From Verrucomicrobiaceae bacterium (GTDB taxonomy: Bacteria > Verrucomicrobiota > Verrucomicrobiia > Verrucomicrobiales > Verrucomicrobiaceae), in assembly GCA_019694165.1 (NCBI GenBank), contig JAIBCL010000023.1:33638-97637 (forward strand): a stretch of 64,000 nt of DNA, written 5' to 3'. A program made the translations under genes and the position numbers. Every line of letters begins with the position of its first letter. The stretch's first letter is position 1. Shown in pieces: positions 43,327 to 52,212 of this stretch. The notes beneath the pieces are model-generated. The model saw only the letters and a list, made by a program, of their open reading frames with translations, was not told the DNA's origin and ran no database searches.

Positions 43327-45057
43327 ATGTCAGCCCCCGCCGCCAGCACCCAGACCGCTCCGCCTCCGGTGGATATGGTCAATGTCCAGATCGACGGCGT
43401 GTGGCACAAGTTCCCGAAGGGCACACGCATGATCGAGGCGTGCAAGCAGGTGCAGGCCGAGGTGCCGCACTACTGCTACCACCCGAAGCTCACGTCGCCG
43501 GGCAATTGCCGCATGTGCCTCGTCGAGATGGGCATGCCTCCGCGGCCAGCGCCTGGTCAGGAGCCGGAGAAAGACGAGCACGGGATGCCGAAGATCAGTT
43601 GGATGCCGCGCGCGGTGATTGCCTGTGCGAACACGGTCAGCGAAGGCATGGGCATCCGCACGAACTCGATGCTCACCCAGGAGTGCCGGAAGGGCGTGAT
43701 GGAGTTCCTGCTCATCAATCACCCGCTCGACTGCCCGATCTGCGACCAGGCGGGCGAGTGCCGGCTTCAGGAATTCAGCGTCGAGCACGGCAAAGGCGAG
43801 AGCCGCTTCCGCGAGGACAAGGTCAAGAAGCCGAAGAACGTGGACATCGGCCCGCGCGTCCGCCTCGACGACGAGCGTTGCATCATGTGCAGCCGCTGCA
43901 TTCGCTTCACCGCTGAGATCGCCGACGATCCGGTGCTCGGCTTCACCGAGCGCGGTAGCTACACCACGCTCGCCGTGCATCCGGGCAAGCGACTGGAAAA
44001 CAATTACTCGCTGAACACCGTCGATATCTGCCCGGTCGGCGCGCTGACCTCGAACGACTTCCGCTTCCAGATGCGCGTCTGGTTCTTGAACGAGACGAAG
44101 TCGATCTGCACGAAGTGCGGCCGCGGCTGCAACACGGAAATCGGCAGCCGTGAAAACACGGTCTATCGACAGACACCACGCGACAACAACGACGTGAACT
44201 CGTCGTGGATGTGTGACCAGGGTCGCAACGATTTCCATTTCGTGAACAGCGAATACCGCCTGACCGATCCGATGGTCAAAGTGGGTGCCAAGCACGAAGC
44301 GACCATGTGGAAAAAAGCGCTCGCCGCTGCTGCTGCCGGACTGAAGTCAGTGAAGGCCGACGAGATCGCCATCGTGGCTTCGGCCCGCATGACGAACGAA
44401 GAACTCTTCATGGTCCGCTCGCTCGCGAAAACGCTCGGCGTGACGCAGATCGATGTGGTGCCTCGCACCGGCGGCGCGGACAATTACCTGCGCGCTGACG
44501 ACCTGAACCCGAACTCGAACGGCGTCCGCAAAATCCTCGGCATCGAGCCGGGCGCGAAGTTGCAGAGCATCATCGACGGCGTTCGCGGTGGTTCGATCAA
44601 GGCCGTGCTCGCGCTCGGCGAGAATTTGCTGAAGTCCGGCTTCGAGAAGGCGGATCTGCAAAAGCTCTCCTGCCTCGTCAGCTCGCACATCCTCGCAAAC
44701 GCGTCCGCTGATCTGTCGCATGTCGTGCTGCCCGGCTCGTCCTACGCCGAGAAACGCGGCAGTATGATCAATGTCACCGGCCGCCTTCAGCGCCTAAATC
44801 GCGCCATCAACAGCCCGGGCAACGCGCACGACACCTGGGAGATCATCCGCGATCTCATCGTCGCCTGCGGCGGCTCGAACGGCCTCCACGCCGTCGAAGA
44901 CGTGTTCAAGCTGATGGCATCCGAGATTTCCATCTTTGAAGGACTCACGCTCAGCCGCATCGGCGATCTCGGCGTGCAGGTCATGGAGACGAACGAAAAA
45001 ATCCCGCTGCTCGAACGCGAGAAAGAGCGGAAAGCGAAAGGAATGATCGTCGGCTGA
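43327..45057 (+). CDS. nuoG: NADH-quinone oxidoreductase subunit G
   Basis: About 576 aa, much shorter than the roughly 900-aa Escherichia coli protein. The N-terminal [2Fe-2S] ferredoxin (HYCYHPKLTSPGNCRMCLVE), the NADH-G [4Fe-4S] region (HPLDCPICDQAGECRLQ, ERCIMCSRCIRFT) and a CTKCGRGC...WMCDQGR motif (C-x2-C-x3-C...C, cluster N7 type) are visible. A short molybdopterin-oxidoreductase-like domain follows (SHVVLPGSSYAEKRGSMINV). The start was set to ATG 43327 because the ATG at 43300 is within the predicted -10. nuoA-F are not in the window, and this gene is separated from nuoH and on the other strand. Confidence 0.92.
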   Translation: MSAPAASTQTAPPPVDMVNVQIDGVWHKFPKGTRMIEACKQVQAEVPHYCYHPKLTSPGNCRMCLVEMGMPPRPAPGQEPEKDEHGMPKISWMPRAVIACANTVSEGMGIRTNSMLTQECRKGVMEFLLINHPLDCPICDQAGECRLQEFSVEHGKGESRFREDKVKKPKNVDIGPRVRLDDERCIMCSRCIRFTAEIADDPVLGFTERGSYTTLAVHPGKRLENNYSLNTVDICPVGALTSNDFRFQMRVWFLNETKSICTKCGRGCNTEIGSRENTVYRQTPRDNNDVNSSWMCDQGRNDFHFVNSEYRLTDPMVKVGAKHEATMWKKALAAAAAGLKSVKADEIAIVASARMTNEELFMVRSLAKTLGVTQIDVVPRTGGADNYLRADDLNPNSNGVRKILGIEPGAKLQSIIDGVRGGSIKAVLALGENLLKSGFEKADLQKLSCLVSSHILANASADLSHVVLPGSSYAEKRGSMINVTGRLQRLNRAINSPGNAHDTWEIIRDLIVACGGSNGLHAVEDVFKLMASEISIFEGLTLSRIGDLGVQVMETNEKIPLLEREKERKAKGMIVG

Positions 45058-45060
45058 ATT

Positions 45061-45096
45061 CGGCTGGGGACCGGGGAAGGGGAGGAAACCCAGCCG
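45061..45096. terminator. Hairpin between convergent nuoG and rpiB-glyA
   Basis: CGGCTGGG / CCCAGCCG, 8-bp perfect stem with a 20-nt loop, 3 bp after the nuoG stop codon. It has no T-tract; it could serve both convergent genes. Confidence 0.45.
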
Positions 45097-45132
45097 GTGA
45101 GTTGAGTCGGCCGCCGCCCGGCGGTGCCGCGG

Positions 45133-46863
45133 TCACGGAAGCGGGAACATCTTGTTCACCTCCACGATCTCGGCGCGGATTTGCTCGAGTTCGGCGTCGT
45201 TGGCGCGGTTCTCCAGCGCACGGTGGATCCAGCCGGCGATGAGCTTCATCTCGGCCTCCTTCATGCCGCGCGTAGTGACGGCGGGCGTGCCGATGCGGAT
45301 GCCGCCGCCGAGCGTGATCTTCTCGGTGTCGAACGGGATGCCGTTTTTGTTCACGGTGATGGCGGCCTTGTCCAGCGTCTCGCTGGCGATCTTGCCATTG
45401 AGTCCACGCGGGCGGAGATCGACGAGCATGAGATGATTGTCCGTGCCGCCGCTCACGATGCGGTATCCGAGCGAGGCGAGATCAGAGGCGAGGGCCCGCG
45501 CGTTCTTGACGATCTGGCGCTGGTAGTCGGCAAAGCCGGGCAGCAGCGCCTCGGCGAAGCACACGGCCTTTGCGGCGATGACGTGCATGAGCGGACCGCC
45601 CTGCACGCCTGGAAAAACCTGGCTGTTGATCTTTTTCGCCAGTTCTTCGTTGTTGGTGAGCACCATCCCGCCGCGCGGGCCGCGCAGTGATTTGTGCGTG
45701 GTGGTGGTGACAAAATCGGCGTATTCCATCGGCGAGGGATGCACGCCGCCAGCGACGAGACCGGCGATGTGCGCCATATCGACGAAGAGATAAGCGCCCA
45801 CGCTTTTCGCGATCTCGCTCATGCGCTTGAAGTCGATGATGCGCGGATAGGCGCTGGCACCGGCGGTGATCATCTTTGGCTTCTCGCGCTGCGCGACCTC
45901 GGCGAGTTCGTCGTAGTCGATGCGCTCGTCCTTCTGGCTCACGCCGTACTGGCAGAACTGGTAAAAGCGGCCGGAGAAGTTGGCGGGATTGCCGTGGGTA
46001 AGGTGGCCGCCGTGGGCGAGATTCATGCCCAGAACTTTGTCGCCGGGCTGCAATACGCTGAAATAGACTGCCGCGTTCGCCTGCGAGCCAGAGTGCGGCT
46101 GCACGTTGGCGAACTTCGCGCCGAAGAGCTTGCACGCACGGTCGATGGCGAGCTGCTCGACCTTGTCCACCTCTTCACAGCCGCCGTACCAGCGCTTCGC
46201 GGGATAGCCCTCTGCGTATTTGTTCGTGAGGCAGCTTCCCTGGGCGGCCATGACGGCGCGGCTGGTGAAGTTCTCGGATGCGATCAGCTCGATGTGCTCC
46301 TGCTGGCGCTTCTCCTCGCCGCGGATGATCTCGGCCACGGCGGGATCGGCGGCCTCCAGCACCTCGGTCGGGTGGCCGTTTGCATTCATTTTGCCAACGC
46401 GGCGTGCATGGCGTCCGCCGGCGAAGGGGGCGGCGAGCCAGGCCTCGACGATGCGCGCGGCCTCGTCCGCCGGCGTCTTGCGGCCGCTGAGGCAGAGGAC
46501 GTTTGAGTTGTTGTGCTCCCGCGTGATGACGGCTTCCTTTTCATCGAAAACGAGCGATGCCTGGATGCCGGCGTGGCGGTTCGCCGCCATGCACATGCCA
46601 ACGCCGCTCGTGCAGCACAGGATGCCGGCATGAGCCTCTCCATCGAGCACGCGTCCCGACACGAGGTTCGCAAAATCCGGGAAATCCACCGGCTCATGGC
46701 CGTGCGTGCCGAGGTCCAGCACGGTATGGCCCGCAGCCCGGAGGAATTTCACCAGCGCATCCTTCAGCTCCACTCCGCCATGATCGGCGCCGACGGCGAT
46801 GGTCTGCGCAGGTGGGGGCGATGCGTTTGCGGCGGCGGTTTTTTCGAGGGTGGCGGTGCTCAT
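45133..46863 (-). CDS. Fused ribose-5-phosphate isomerase B / serine hydroxymethyltransferase
   Basis: A single 576-aa frame. Residues about 20-158 are RpiB: VGADHGG, catalytic Cys in [24 protein letters not shown] and GGRHARRV. Residues about 165-576 are Gly[55 protein letters not shown] Lys in [13 protein letters not shown], and [11 protein letters not shown]. RpiB interconverts ribose- and ribulose-5-phosphate; GlyA makes glycine and methylene-THF from serine. An internal ATG at 46389 ([10 protein letters not shown]) could also start free GlyA, but I see no Shine-Dalgarno there. It overlaps the upstream phosphatase gene by ATGA. Confidence 0.9.
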   Translation of the reverse strand: MSTATLEKTAAANASPPPAQTIAVGADHGGVELKDALVKFLRAAGHTVLDLGTHGHEPVDFPDFANLVSGRVLDGEAHAGILCCTSGVGMCMAANRHAGIQASLVFDEKEAVITREHNNSNVLCLSGRKTPADEAARIVEAWLAAPFAGGRHARRVGKMNANGHPTEVLEAADPAVAEIIRGEEKRQQEHIELIASENFTSRAVMAAQGSCLTNKYAEGYPAKRWYGGCEEVDKVEQLAIDRACKLFGAKFANVQPHSGSQANAAVYFSVLQPGDKVLGMNLAHGGHLTHGNPANFSGRFYQFCQYGVSQKDERIDYDELAEVAQREKPKMITAGASAYPRIIDFKRMSEIAKSVGAYLFVDMAHIAGLVAGGVHPSPMEYADFVTTTTHKSLRGPRGGMVLTNNEELAKKINSQVFPGVQGGPLMHVIAAKAVCFAEALLPGFADYQRQIVKNARALASDLASLGYRIVSGGTDNHLMLVDLRPRGLNGKIASETLDKAAITVNKNGIPFDTEKITLGGGIRIGTPAVTTRGMKEAEMKLIAGWIHRALENRANDAELEQIRAEIVEVNKMFPLP

Positions 46864-47336
46864 GTTTCGTTTTTCGGAAAAGTCTGTTCGATGTAGCTCA
46901 GGACGCTCGGCAGCATCTTGTCGAGCATCTCGCGCGTTTCGTCGTAGGCGGCGCGGCCCATGCCGATGGGGTCTGGCACGTCTTGATCGCGCAGGGCGTC
47001 CTCCGCGCAGAATTCGCTCACGAGATATGCCTTGCCGGCGGCTTGCGGGAAATCCATCTCGATGGCCTCCAGGTGATGCGCGGCCATGGCGAAAATGTGC
47101 GTGGCCTTTTCCATGAGATCGAGCGTGAGCGGACGGCTGCGGAAGGCGCTGAGATCGACGCCTTTTTCCCGCAGGATGTTCGCCGTGTGCGCGCTGGCCG
47201 GCTGGCCGGGCATGGCGCTCACGCCGGCGGAGCCCACCCGGTAGTCGGCGCGCCCTTTCACCATTTCACGAAACAACGCCTCAGCCATCGGGCTGCGGCA
47301 GATGTTTCCGGTGCAGACAAAGAGGACGTTTTTCAC
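46860..47336 (-). CDS. Low-molecular-weight protein-tyrosine-phosphatase family protein
   Basis: About 158 aa. The P-loop [15 protein letters not shown] (Cys-x5-Arg-Ser) and the general-acid Asp in DVPDPIGMG mark an active LMW phosphatase (YwlE/Wzb type). The frame is open to 47468 but homology starts at the GTG codon 47336 ([11 protein letters not shown]), so that start is used. Gene order phosphatase then rpiB-glyA recalls the rpiB-ywlE-glyA cluster of other bacteria; in Bacillus, YwlE removes phosphate from arginine. Substrate here (Tyr or Arg phosphate) is not clear. Confidence 0.85.
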   Translation of the reverse strand: MKNVLFVCTGNICRSPMAEALFREMVKGRADYRVGSAGVSAMPGQPASAHTANILREKGVDLSAFRSRPLTLDLMEKATHIFAMAAHHLEAIEMDFPQAAGKAYLVSEFCAEDALRDQDVPDPIGMGRAAYDETREMLDKMLPSVLSYIEQTFPKNET

Positions 47337-47530
47337 GACGGAGCGGAGGCTCGGGGTTCTCGCGGAACAGGGGGCGGCCAGATTGCCGTTGCGGGGGCTT
47401 TTGTCAAAGCAAACGAACCCTTCCCAGGAACGCGCCGGCAGTTTTTCACAGCGGTGCCGCACAAACATCTTTCCGCCGTCTCTTTGCGCTTTTGGTTCGT
47501 TCGGAATCCTGTCAGAATGCAGCGCAATAA

Positions 47531-48130
47531 ATGAAAGAATTCGCCTATATCCCGGATGAAGGACAGGTTCCCGCCGTCTTGCAGGCGGTGCCTTTGCTGG
47601 ACAGCTTCACCGAGGAGCAGCTTGATGACGTGCTGAACTCGACGAGCCTTCTCCAGTGTGATCCCGGCGACGTCATCATCAAGGAGGGCACCCACGGCTC
47701 CCGCATTTACATTCTGCTGAGCGGCTCGCTCGACGTGCTGGTGGGCGGCAAGAAAGTCGCTTGCATCACGAAGGTGGGGGATGTTTTCGGCGAGCTTGCC
47801 GTGGTGAACCAGGACAAGCGGCTGGCCACCGTCATTGCGGCGGAGAGGTCCGCGTGTCTCGCCATCGACCAGAAGTTCCTGCAGGACATCCATCCGCGCG
47901 AGGAGGACCCTGCCTTCCATGCCGCGCTCTATGAATTTGTGGCACGAGTGACGGCGCGGAAGCTCAGCCTTACCTCGCGGCGGCTGGCTGAACTCGAGAA
48001 AGAAGTGATGCGCCTGCAGAACGTCAGGGGTCTTGCTGTCGGCATCCCGGCCAAGCGGAAGCTCAAGCCGAAGCGCGGGCTTCCCGTGCGCAAGCATGGT
48101 CGTGCGCTGGCGCGGAAGCGCAGGGCGTGA
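47531..48130 (+). CDS. Cyclic-nucleotide-binding domain protein without DNA-binding domain
   Basis: A 199-aa protein. A Crp/PKA-type cNMP-binding beta barrel covers about residues 15-130 (DPGDVIIKEGTHGSRIYILLSG) with the phosphate-binding cassette FGELAVVNQDKRLATV, whose Glu and Arg are present, so it may bind cAMP or cGMP. No helix-turn-helix follows. Instead there is a helix (SLTSRRLAELEKEVMRLQ) and a strongly basic tail (KRKLKPKRGLPVRKHGRALA). It may sense cyclic nucleotide and act on a protein or nucleic acid through the tail. It is divergent from the phosphatase gene. Confidence 0.82.
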   Translation: MKEFAYIPDEGQVPAVLQAVPLLDSFTEEQLDDVLNSTSLLQCDPGDVIIKEGTHGSRIYILLSGSLDVLVGGKKVACITKVGDVFGELAVVNQDKRLATVIAAERSACLAIDQKFLQDIHPREEDPAFHAALYEFVARVTARKLSLTSRRLAELEKEVMRLQNVRGLAVGIPAKRKLKPKRGLPVRKHGRALARKRRA

Positions 48131-48381
48131 TCACACGGCGGGAACTCGGCGGATTCCCGCTCTGCACGCCACGGTGAGTTTGTCCCCTGCGCGCCGCGGT
48201 TCGTCGCGATGTCCGCCAGCCGGTCGGTCCGCGCCAAGTTCTTTGCGCATGTGCGTCTGCGAGCGCCCGTGTCAGGCCCACGCTGCCCCGACCGCCTGAA
48301 GTGGAGGCTTCGACAAATGTCCGGACGCTCCCGATGGTCCGGTCCTCCGTGGCGTCGGCGTCGGAATTTCGGCGAGTCCCG

Positions 48382-50457
48382 CTACTCCGCCACCCACCGC
48401 ACAGCGTCCACGACGACGTAGCCGTCTGCATCCTTGTTGGAGATGATGACTTCGCTCGTGTCGCCTGGCGCATACTCGTAGGTGCCCAGATCGTGCCAGC
48501 ACACGCCGTCGCCCGGACTGGGTGCGCGCAGGTCGAGCTTCATGCGCTGCACGCCTCCCATGTGATGGATCTCCATCAACGCGTTTGTCGCCCGGTTGTT
48601 GTTATGCGGCGCGGCAAAAAAGATTCGATACTCACCGCCCTTGTCGAGCTTCGCGGCAAAGAGCGCCCTCGCCTTGCCATCCTTCGCGTTTTCATCGTGG
48701 CTGTAGCCATCACCGATGAAGGCCTTCGCCGCGGCGCTCTCCTTCCATTCGCCGGTCTTCTTTGCGTCCGCGTCATCGACGACGATACCCTTGATCGACT
48801 TCGGATCGACGCCGCGCGACGTCTTCGGCCCGTCGTAGTGCAGCACCTGCCCGTCTTTGAGCAGCACCGCGCGCAGCTTTTCATACGGCACGTCTTGCAC
48901 CGCGATGCCCGCGTCCATCGCCATCGCAGCCGCAGTCGCCGCGCTCTGGCCGAGGATCATGAACACCGGCTCCATGCGGATGCTGCCATAAGCAATGTGC
49001 GAGGCGCTGCACGCCACCGGCACCAGCAGGTTCGCGCCCTGGCCCTTCTTCGGCACGAGCGAGCCATACGCGATCTCATACGGCCCCTTCGTGGAAGTGC
49101 CGATGTCGCCCTCGTTCTGCACATGACCCTCGGGCGTGATGTAGCGCTGGATGTTGTGCGAATCGATCCCGTAGCTGCCCATGCCCACGCTGTCCGGTGT
49201 CGGACGCTTCTTGAGCAACTCGTTTTCAGTCATCACATAGCTGCCGATCATGCGGCGTGCCTCGCGGATGTAGAGCTGGTGGCTCCAGTTGCCGTTGTCC
49301 TTGAATTCATCCTTCGGCAGCCCCCACTTCTGCATCTGCTCCTGCACGTCCTTCGGCACGCGCGGGTCGTTGGCGATGAAGTACAACCAGCCTTTCTGGT
49401 AGCGCTCGTGATCCGCGATGATCTCGCGCCGGCGCTCGTAACTGGCCTCGGGGTAGTCCCAGTTCGCGCCGATGTTGTCCGTGCTGAAGGGGCCGTGATT
49501 GTTCGTGTCCGTCTTGTGATTCGGAATCGGGTCGAACTTGTGGAAAGTCTCCCGCCATCCTTTCTCGAACACGCGCAACAGCAGCTCGTAGCGATTCGAA
49601 TCGTAACCCGCGGGCTTCTCGATTGGGATGCGGTTCGACGGATCATCCGTGAGGCACATGCGGAAGCAATAGGCCTGCACCTTCATGTCGCCCGCGCCGA
49701 ATTCACCCGGCGGCTCCGTGCTGATGTGCGGGAGCACACCGCTCTTTGGATCGCCCGGCACGATGTATGGGCTGATGTTCATTTTTCCAAAGTGGTGTCC
49801 GTGATGCAACACACCCACCTGCACGCCCGCCCACTTCTCGCCATACACGCTCTGTGCCTCGCGCCCGACGTGATAATCCACGCCCGCCGCTGCCATCAGA
49901 TCGCCCTCATAGGTCGCATCGATGAACATCCTCCCCGCAAACGTCTTCCCGCTCAGCGTCGTGATCGTCTCGATGCGATCGCCCGTCTTCTTCACGCCCT
50001 TCGCGCGATCCAGCCACTCGCCGCGCACCACCTCGATGCCGTGCTCCTTCACAAAATCCTCAAACACCTGCTCCGCCACATGCGGCTCGAAGATCCACAT
50101 CGTGCGGTTCTCGCCATCGACGGCCGGCGTGCCCTGGCCCTTGCCGCCGTACTCGCTCTTCTTCTGCTGCACCCAGGCTTCCGGCTTCTCGTAGTGCTGC
50201 CACACGCGATGATAAAACTCGCGCGACAGCCCGCCGATCGTCGCCTTGTTCCCCGTGTCGGTGAATCCCAGCCCGCCGCTGCTCAGGCCCCCGAGATGCT
50301 TGTCCGGCGACACGACGATCACACTCTTCCCCATCTTCTTCGCCTGCACCGCAGCGATCACCGCCGAAGCCGTGCCGCCATAGACGACGATGTCATGATC
50401 CTGGGCCGCAGCATGGCAGGCAAGCACGATGGCTGGAAGTAGTCGGGCTAATTTCAT
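48382..50457 (-). CDS. Secreted FAD-dependent oxidoreductase with C-terminal xanthan-lyase-like domain
   Basis: A 691-aa protein with a signal peptide (LARLLPAIVLACHAAA). The FAD-binding Rossmann motif follows at once (DIVVYGGTASAVIAAVQA, HLGGLSSGGLG) and the pfam12831-type domain runs to about residue 545 (FIDATYEGDLMAAAG, GQSAATAAAMAMD). A C-terminal beta domain (about 560-691; WVAE end, VIISNKDADGYVVVDAVRW) is of the golvesin/xanthan-lyase-like kind. It probably oxidises a sugar in the periplasm. It is divergent from the MFS transporter gene, which may import the product. Confidence 0.85.
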   Translation of the reverse strand: MKLARLLPAIVLACHAAAQDHDIVVYGGTASAVIAAVQAKKMGKSVIVVSPDKHLGGLSSGGLGFTDTGNKATIGGLSREFYHRVWQHYEKPEAWVQQKKSEYGGKGQGTPAVDGENRTMWIFEPHVAEQVFEDFVKEHGIEVVRGEWLDRAKGVKKTGDRIETITTLSGKTFAGRMFIDATYEGDLMAAAGVDYHVGREAQSVYGEKWAGVQVGVLHHGHHFGKMNISPYIVPGDPKSGVLPHISTEPPGEFGAGDMKVQAYCFRMCLTDDPSNRIPIEKPAGYDSNRYELLLRVFEKGWRETFHKFDPIPNHKTDTNNHGPFSTDNIGANWDYPEASYERRREIIADHERYQKGWLYFIANDPRVPKDVQEQMQKWGLPKDEFKDNGNWSHQLYIREARRMIGSYVMTENELLKKRPTPDSVGMGSYGIDSHNIQRYITPEGHVQNEGDIGTSTKGPYEIAYGSLVPKKGQGANLLVPVACSASHIAYGSIRMEPVFMILGQSAATAAAMAMDAGIAVQDVPYEKLRAVLLKDGQVLHYDGPKTSRGVDPKSIKGIVVDDADAKKTGEWKESAAAKAFIGDGYSHDENAKDGKARALFAAKLDKGGEYRIFFAAPHNNNRATNALMEIHHMGGVQRMKLDLRAPSPGDGVCWHDLGTYEYAPGDTSEVIISNKDADGYVVVDAVRWVAE

Positions 50458-50593
50458 GGCCGACTGACTTCAACGCCAGCCCCTCGATTGTCAATGCCCC
50501 GGCACCCTTCTGGGCCGTCGCCCCACCAAACCTCTGGCGCTCACGTCCCGGCTTCGCTAGCATCACGCTCGCTCGTCCCGACCCGCACACTGC

Positions 50594-51913
50594 ATGACCT
50601 CCACTCCGCTCGACCGCGCACGCAAGAAGGCCTACTGCCGGCTGCTGCCTCTGCTCTTCGTGAGCTACATGATCGCGTATGTGGACCGGCAGAATGTCGC
50701 CGTGGCAAAGCTGACGATGACCAAGGATCTGCCGCACTTTGACAATGCGGTGATCGGCTTCGGCGCGGGCATCTTCTTCCTCGGTTACTTCCTTCTCGAG
50801 ATTCCCGGCACGTTGATGGTCGAGCGATGGAGCGCTCGCAAATGGATCTGCCGCATCATGATCACCTGGGGCGCGATGGCCGGACTCACTGCCGCCGTCT
50901 CGCAGCCGTGGCATTTCTACACCGTGCGTTTCTTCCTCGGCCTCGCCGAAGCCGGCTTCTTTCCCGGCGTGATCGTGTATCTCACGCACTGGTTCCCGAG
51001 TCGCGACCGCGCACGCGCGCTGGCCACGTTTTTGATCGCGACGCCATTCGCGCAAATCATCAGCCCGAAGATTTCCAACGCGCTGCTCGCGATCGGCACA
51101 TCGCCCGAGCATCCGCCGGTGCTCGGCATGGTCGGCTGGCAGTGGGTCTATGTTTTCTGGGCCATTCCGGCCGTCATTCTCGGCTTCGTGGTGCTCGTCT
51201 GGCTCGTGGACAAGCCGCGTCACGCAAAATGGCTCACCGCCGAAGAAAGCGAGGCGCTGGAGAGCGAACTCGAGCGCGAGCGCGCCGCCACGCGCAAAGG
51301 CAAACGCATGACCGTCCTCGAAGCGTTGCAGCATCCGAAGGTTCTCATGCTCGCCGCCGCGTATTTCTGCACGGTCACTGGCAGCTACGGCATCGAGTTC
51401 TTCATGCCGAGCATTTTGAAGGCGTGGTATGACATGGACATGAACAAGCTGACCTGGCTCATCATGCTGCCGCCGATGGTGGCGATGGTCGGGCAAATGA
51501 TCGCCGGCTGGAGCAGCGATCACTTCAAAGAGCGCCGCTGGCATGCCGTGGTGCCCATCGTGATCGGCTCCGCCGCGCTCGGCATCATGCCGCACACGCA
51601 AGGCCACTTGTGGGCCACGATGGTGTGCCTCGGCCTCGCCTTCGCAGGCTTCAAAAGCTACATGCCCGCCTTCTGGGCGCTGCCGAGCTTGTTTCTCACC
51701 GAAGCAGCCGCAGCGGGCAGCATCGGCTTCATCAATTCCGTCGGCAATCTGGGAGGCTTTCTCGGGCCGAATGTGCTCGGCTCGGTGGAGAAGTGGACTG
51801 GCTCCTTCGTCGGCGGCCTCTATTACCTTTGTGTGTCGATGCTAGTGGCCGCCGGAATCATCTTCAGCTTCGGGCTGGGCAAACGTGAGGCCGATGACAA
51901 GTCGGATGTTTGA
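50594..51913 (+). CDS. MFS transporter, anion:cation symporter (ACS) family
   Basis: A 439-aa protein with about 12 membrane segments and the family pattern YMIAYVDRQNVAVAKLTM, then GYFLLEIPGTLMVERWSARKWI and EAGFFPGVIVYLTHWFP. These match ACS-type symporters for sugar acids such as galactonate or glucarate, driven by H+. The central loop (about 205-245) is charged. The divergent neighbour is a secreted FAD oxidoreductase, so a sugar-acid substrate is plausible. It is followed by a palindromic repeat. Confidence 0.87.
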   Translation: MTSTPLDRARKKAYCRLLPLLFVSYMIAYVDRQNVAVAKLTMTKDLPHFDNAVIGFGAGIFFLGYFLLEIPGTLMVERWSARKWICRIMITWGAMAGLTAAVSQPWHFYTVRFFLGLAEAGFFPGVIVYLTHWFPSRDRARALATFLIATPFAQIISPKISNALLAIGTSPEHPPVLGMVGWQWVYVFWAIPAVILGFVVLVWLVDKPRHAKWLTAEESEALESELERERAATRKGKRMTVLEALQHPKVLMLAAAYFCTVTGSYGIEFFMPSILKAWYDMDMNKLTWLIMLPPMVAMVGQMIAGWSSDHFKERRWHAVVPIVIGSAALGIMPHTQGHLWATMVCLGLAFAGFKSYMPAFWALPSLFLTEAAAAGSIGFINSVGNLGGFLGPNVLGSVEKWTGSFVGGLYYLCVSMLVAAGIIFSFGLGKREADDKSDV

Positions 51914-51967
51914 TCTTCGGCCAGGCGATCATGTGAATGCGTGAACTTCAGAACGAACGAACAACTT

Positions 51968-52141
51968 CCCCCTCACCCCAACCCTCTCCCCATGGGAGAG
52001 GGAGTTGTTGGTTGCGCACGACGGTCGAACTTGCGGAACCAAGACGGCGTGGAAGCTAAAACGTCTCGCTGCTCCTTTTTGCCAGCGGCGCGGAGCGCCA
52101 TCGTCTCCCTCTCCCTGTGGGAGAGGGCTGGGGTGAGGGGG
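51968..52141. repeat. Palindromic CCCCCTCACCCC element, second copy
   Basis: A 174-bp unit bounded by CCCCCTCACCCC (from 51968) and GGGGTGAGGGGG (to 52141). Each end continues into a near-perfect hairpin (CCCTCTCCC-CAT-GGGAGAGGG and CCCTCTCCC-TGT-GGGAGAGGG). It shares the ends and an inner block (GCGGAGCGCC, then TCGTCTCCCTCTCC) with the copy at 28255-28442 but lacks the 17-bp terminal repeats of that copy. Confidence 0.8.
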
Positions 52142-52212
52142 ATTTCGACCGGTCGTGATCTTCCGCCTGATCACACGCAGTCTGCGACACGATCCGCCAA
52201 CTTCATTGGGGC

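Noticed and set aside
48301..50442. 713-codon open frame on the plus strand opposite the FAD oxidoreductase
   Set aside because: It is antisense to a gene with clear FAD motifs and a signal peptide; its own translation is His/Arg/Leu-rich low-complexity with no motif, as usual for shadows in high-GC DNA.
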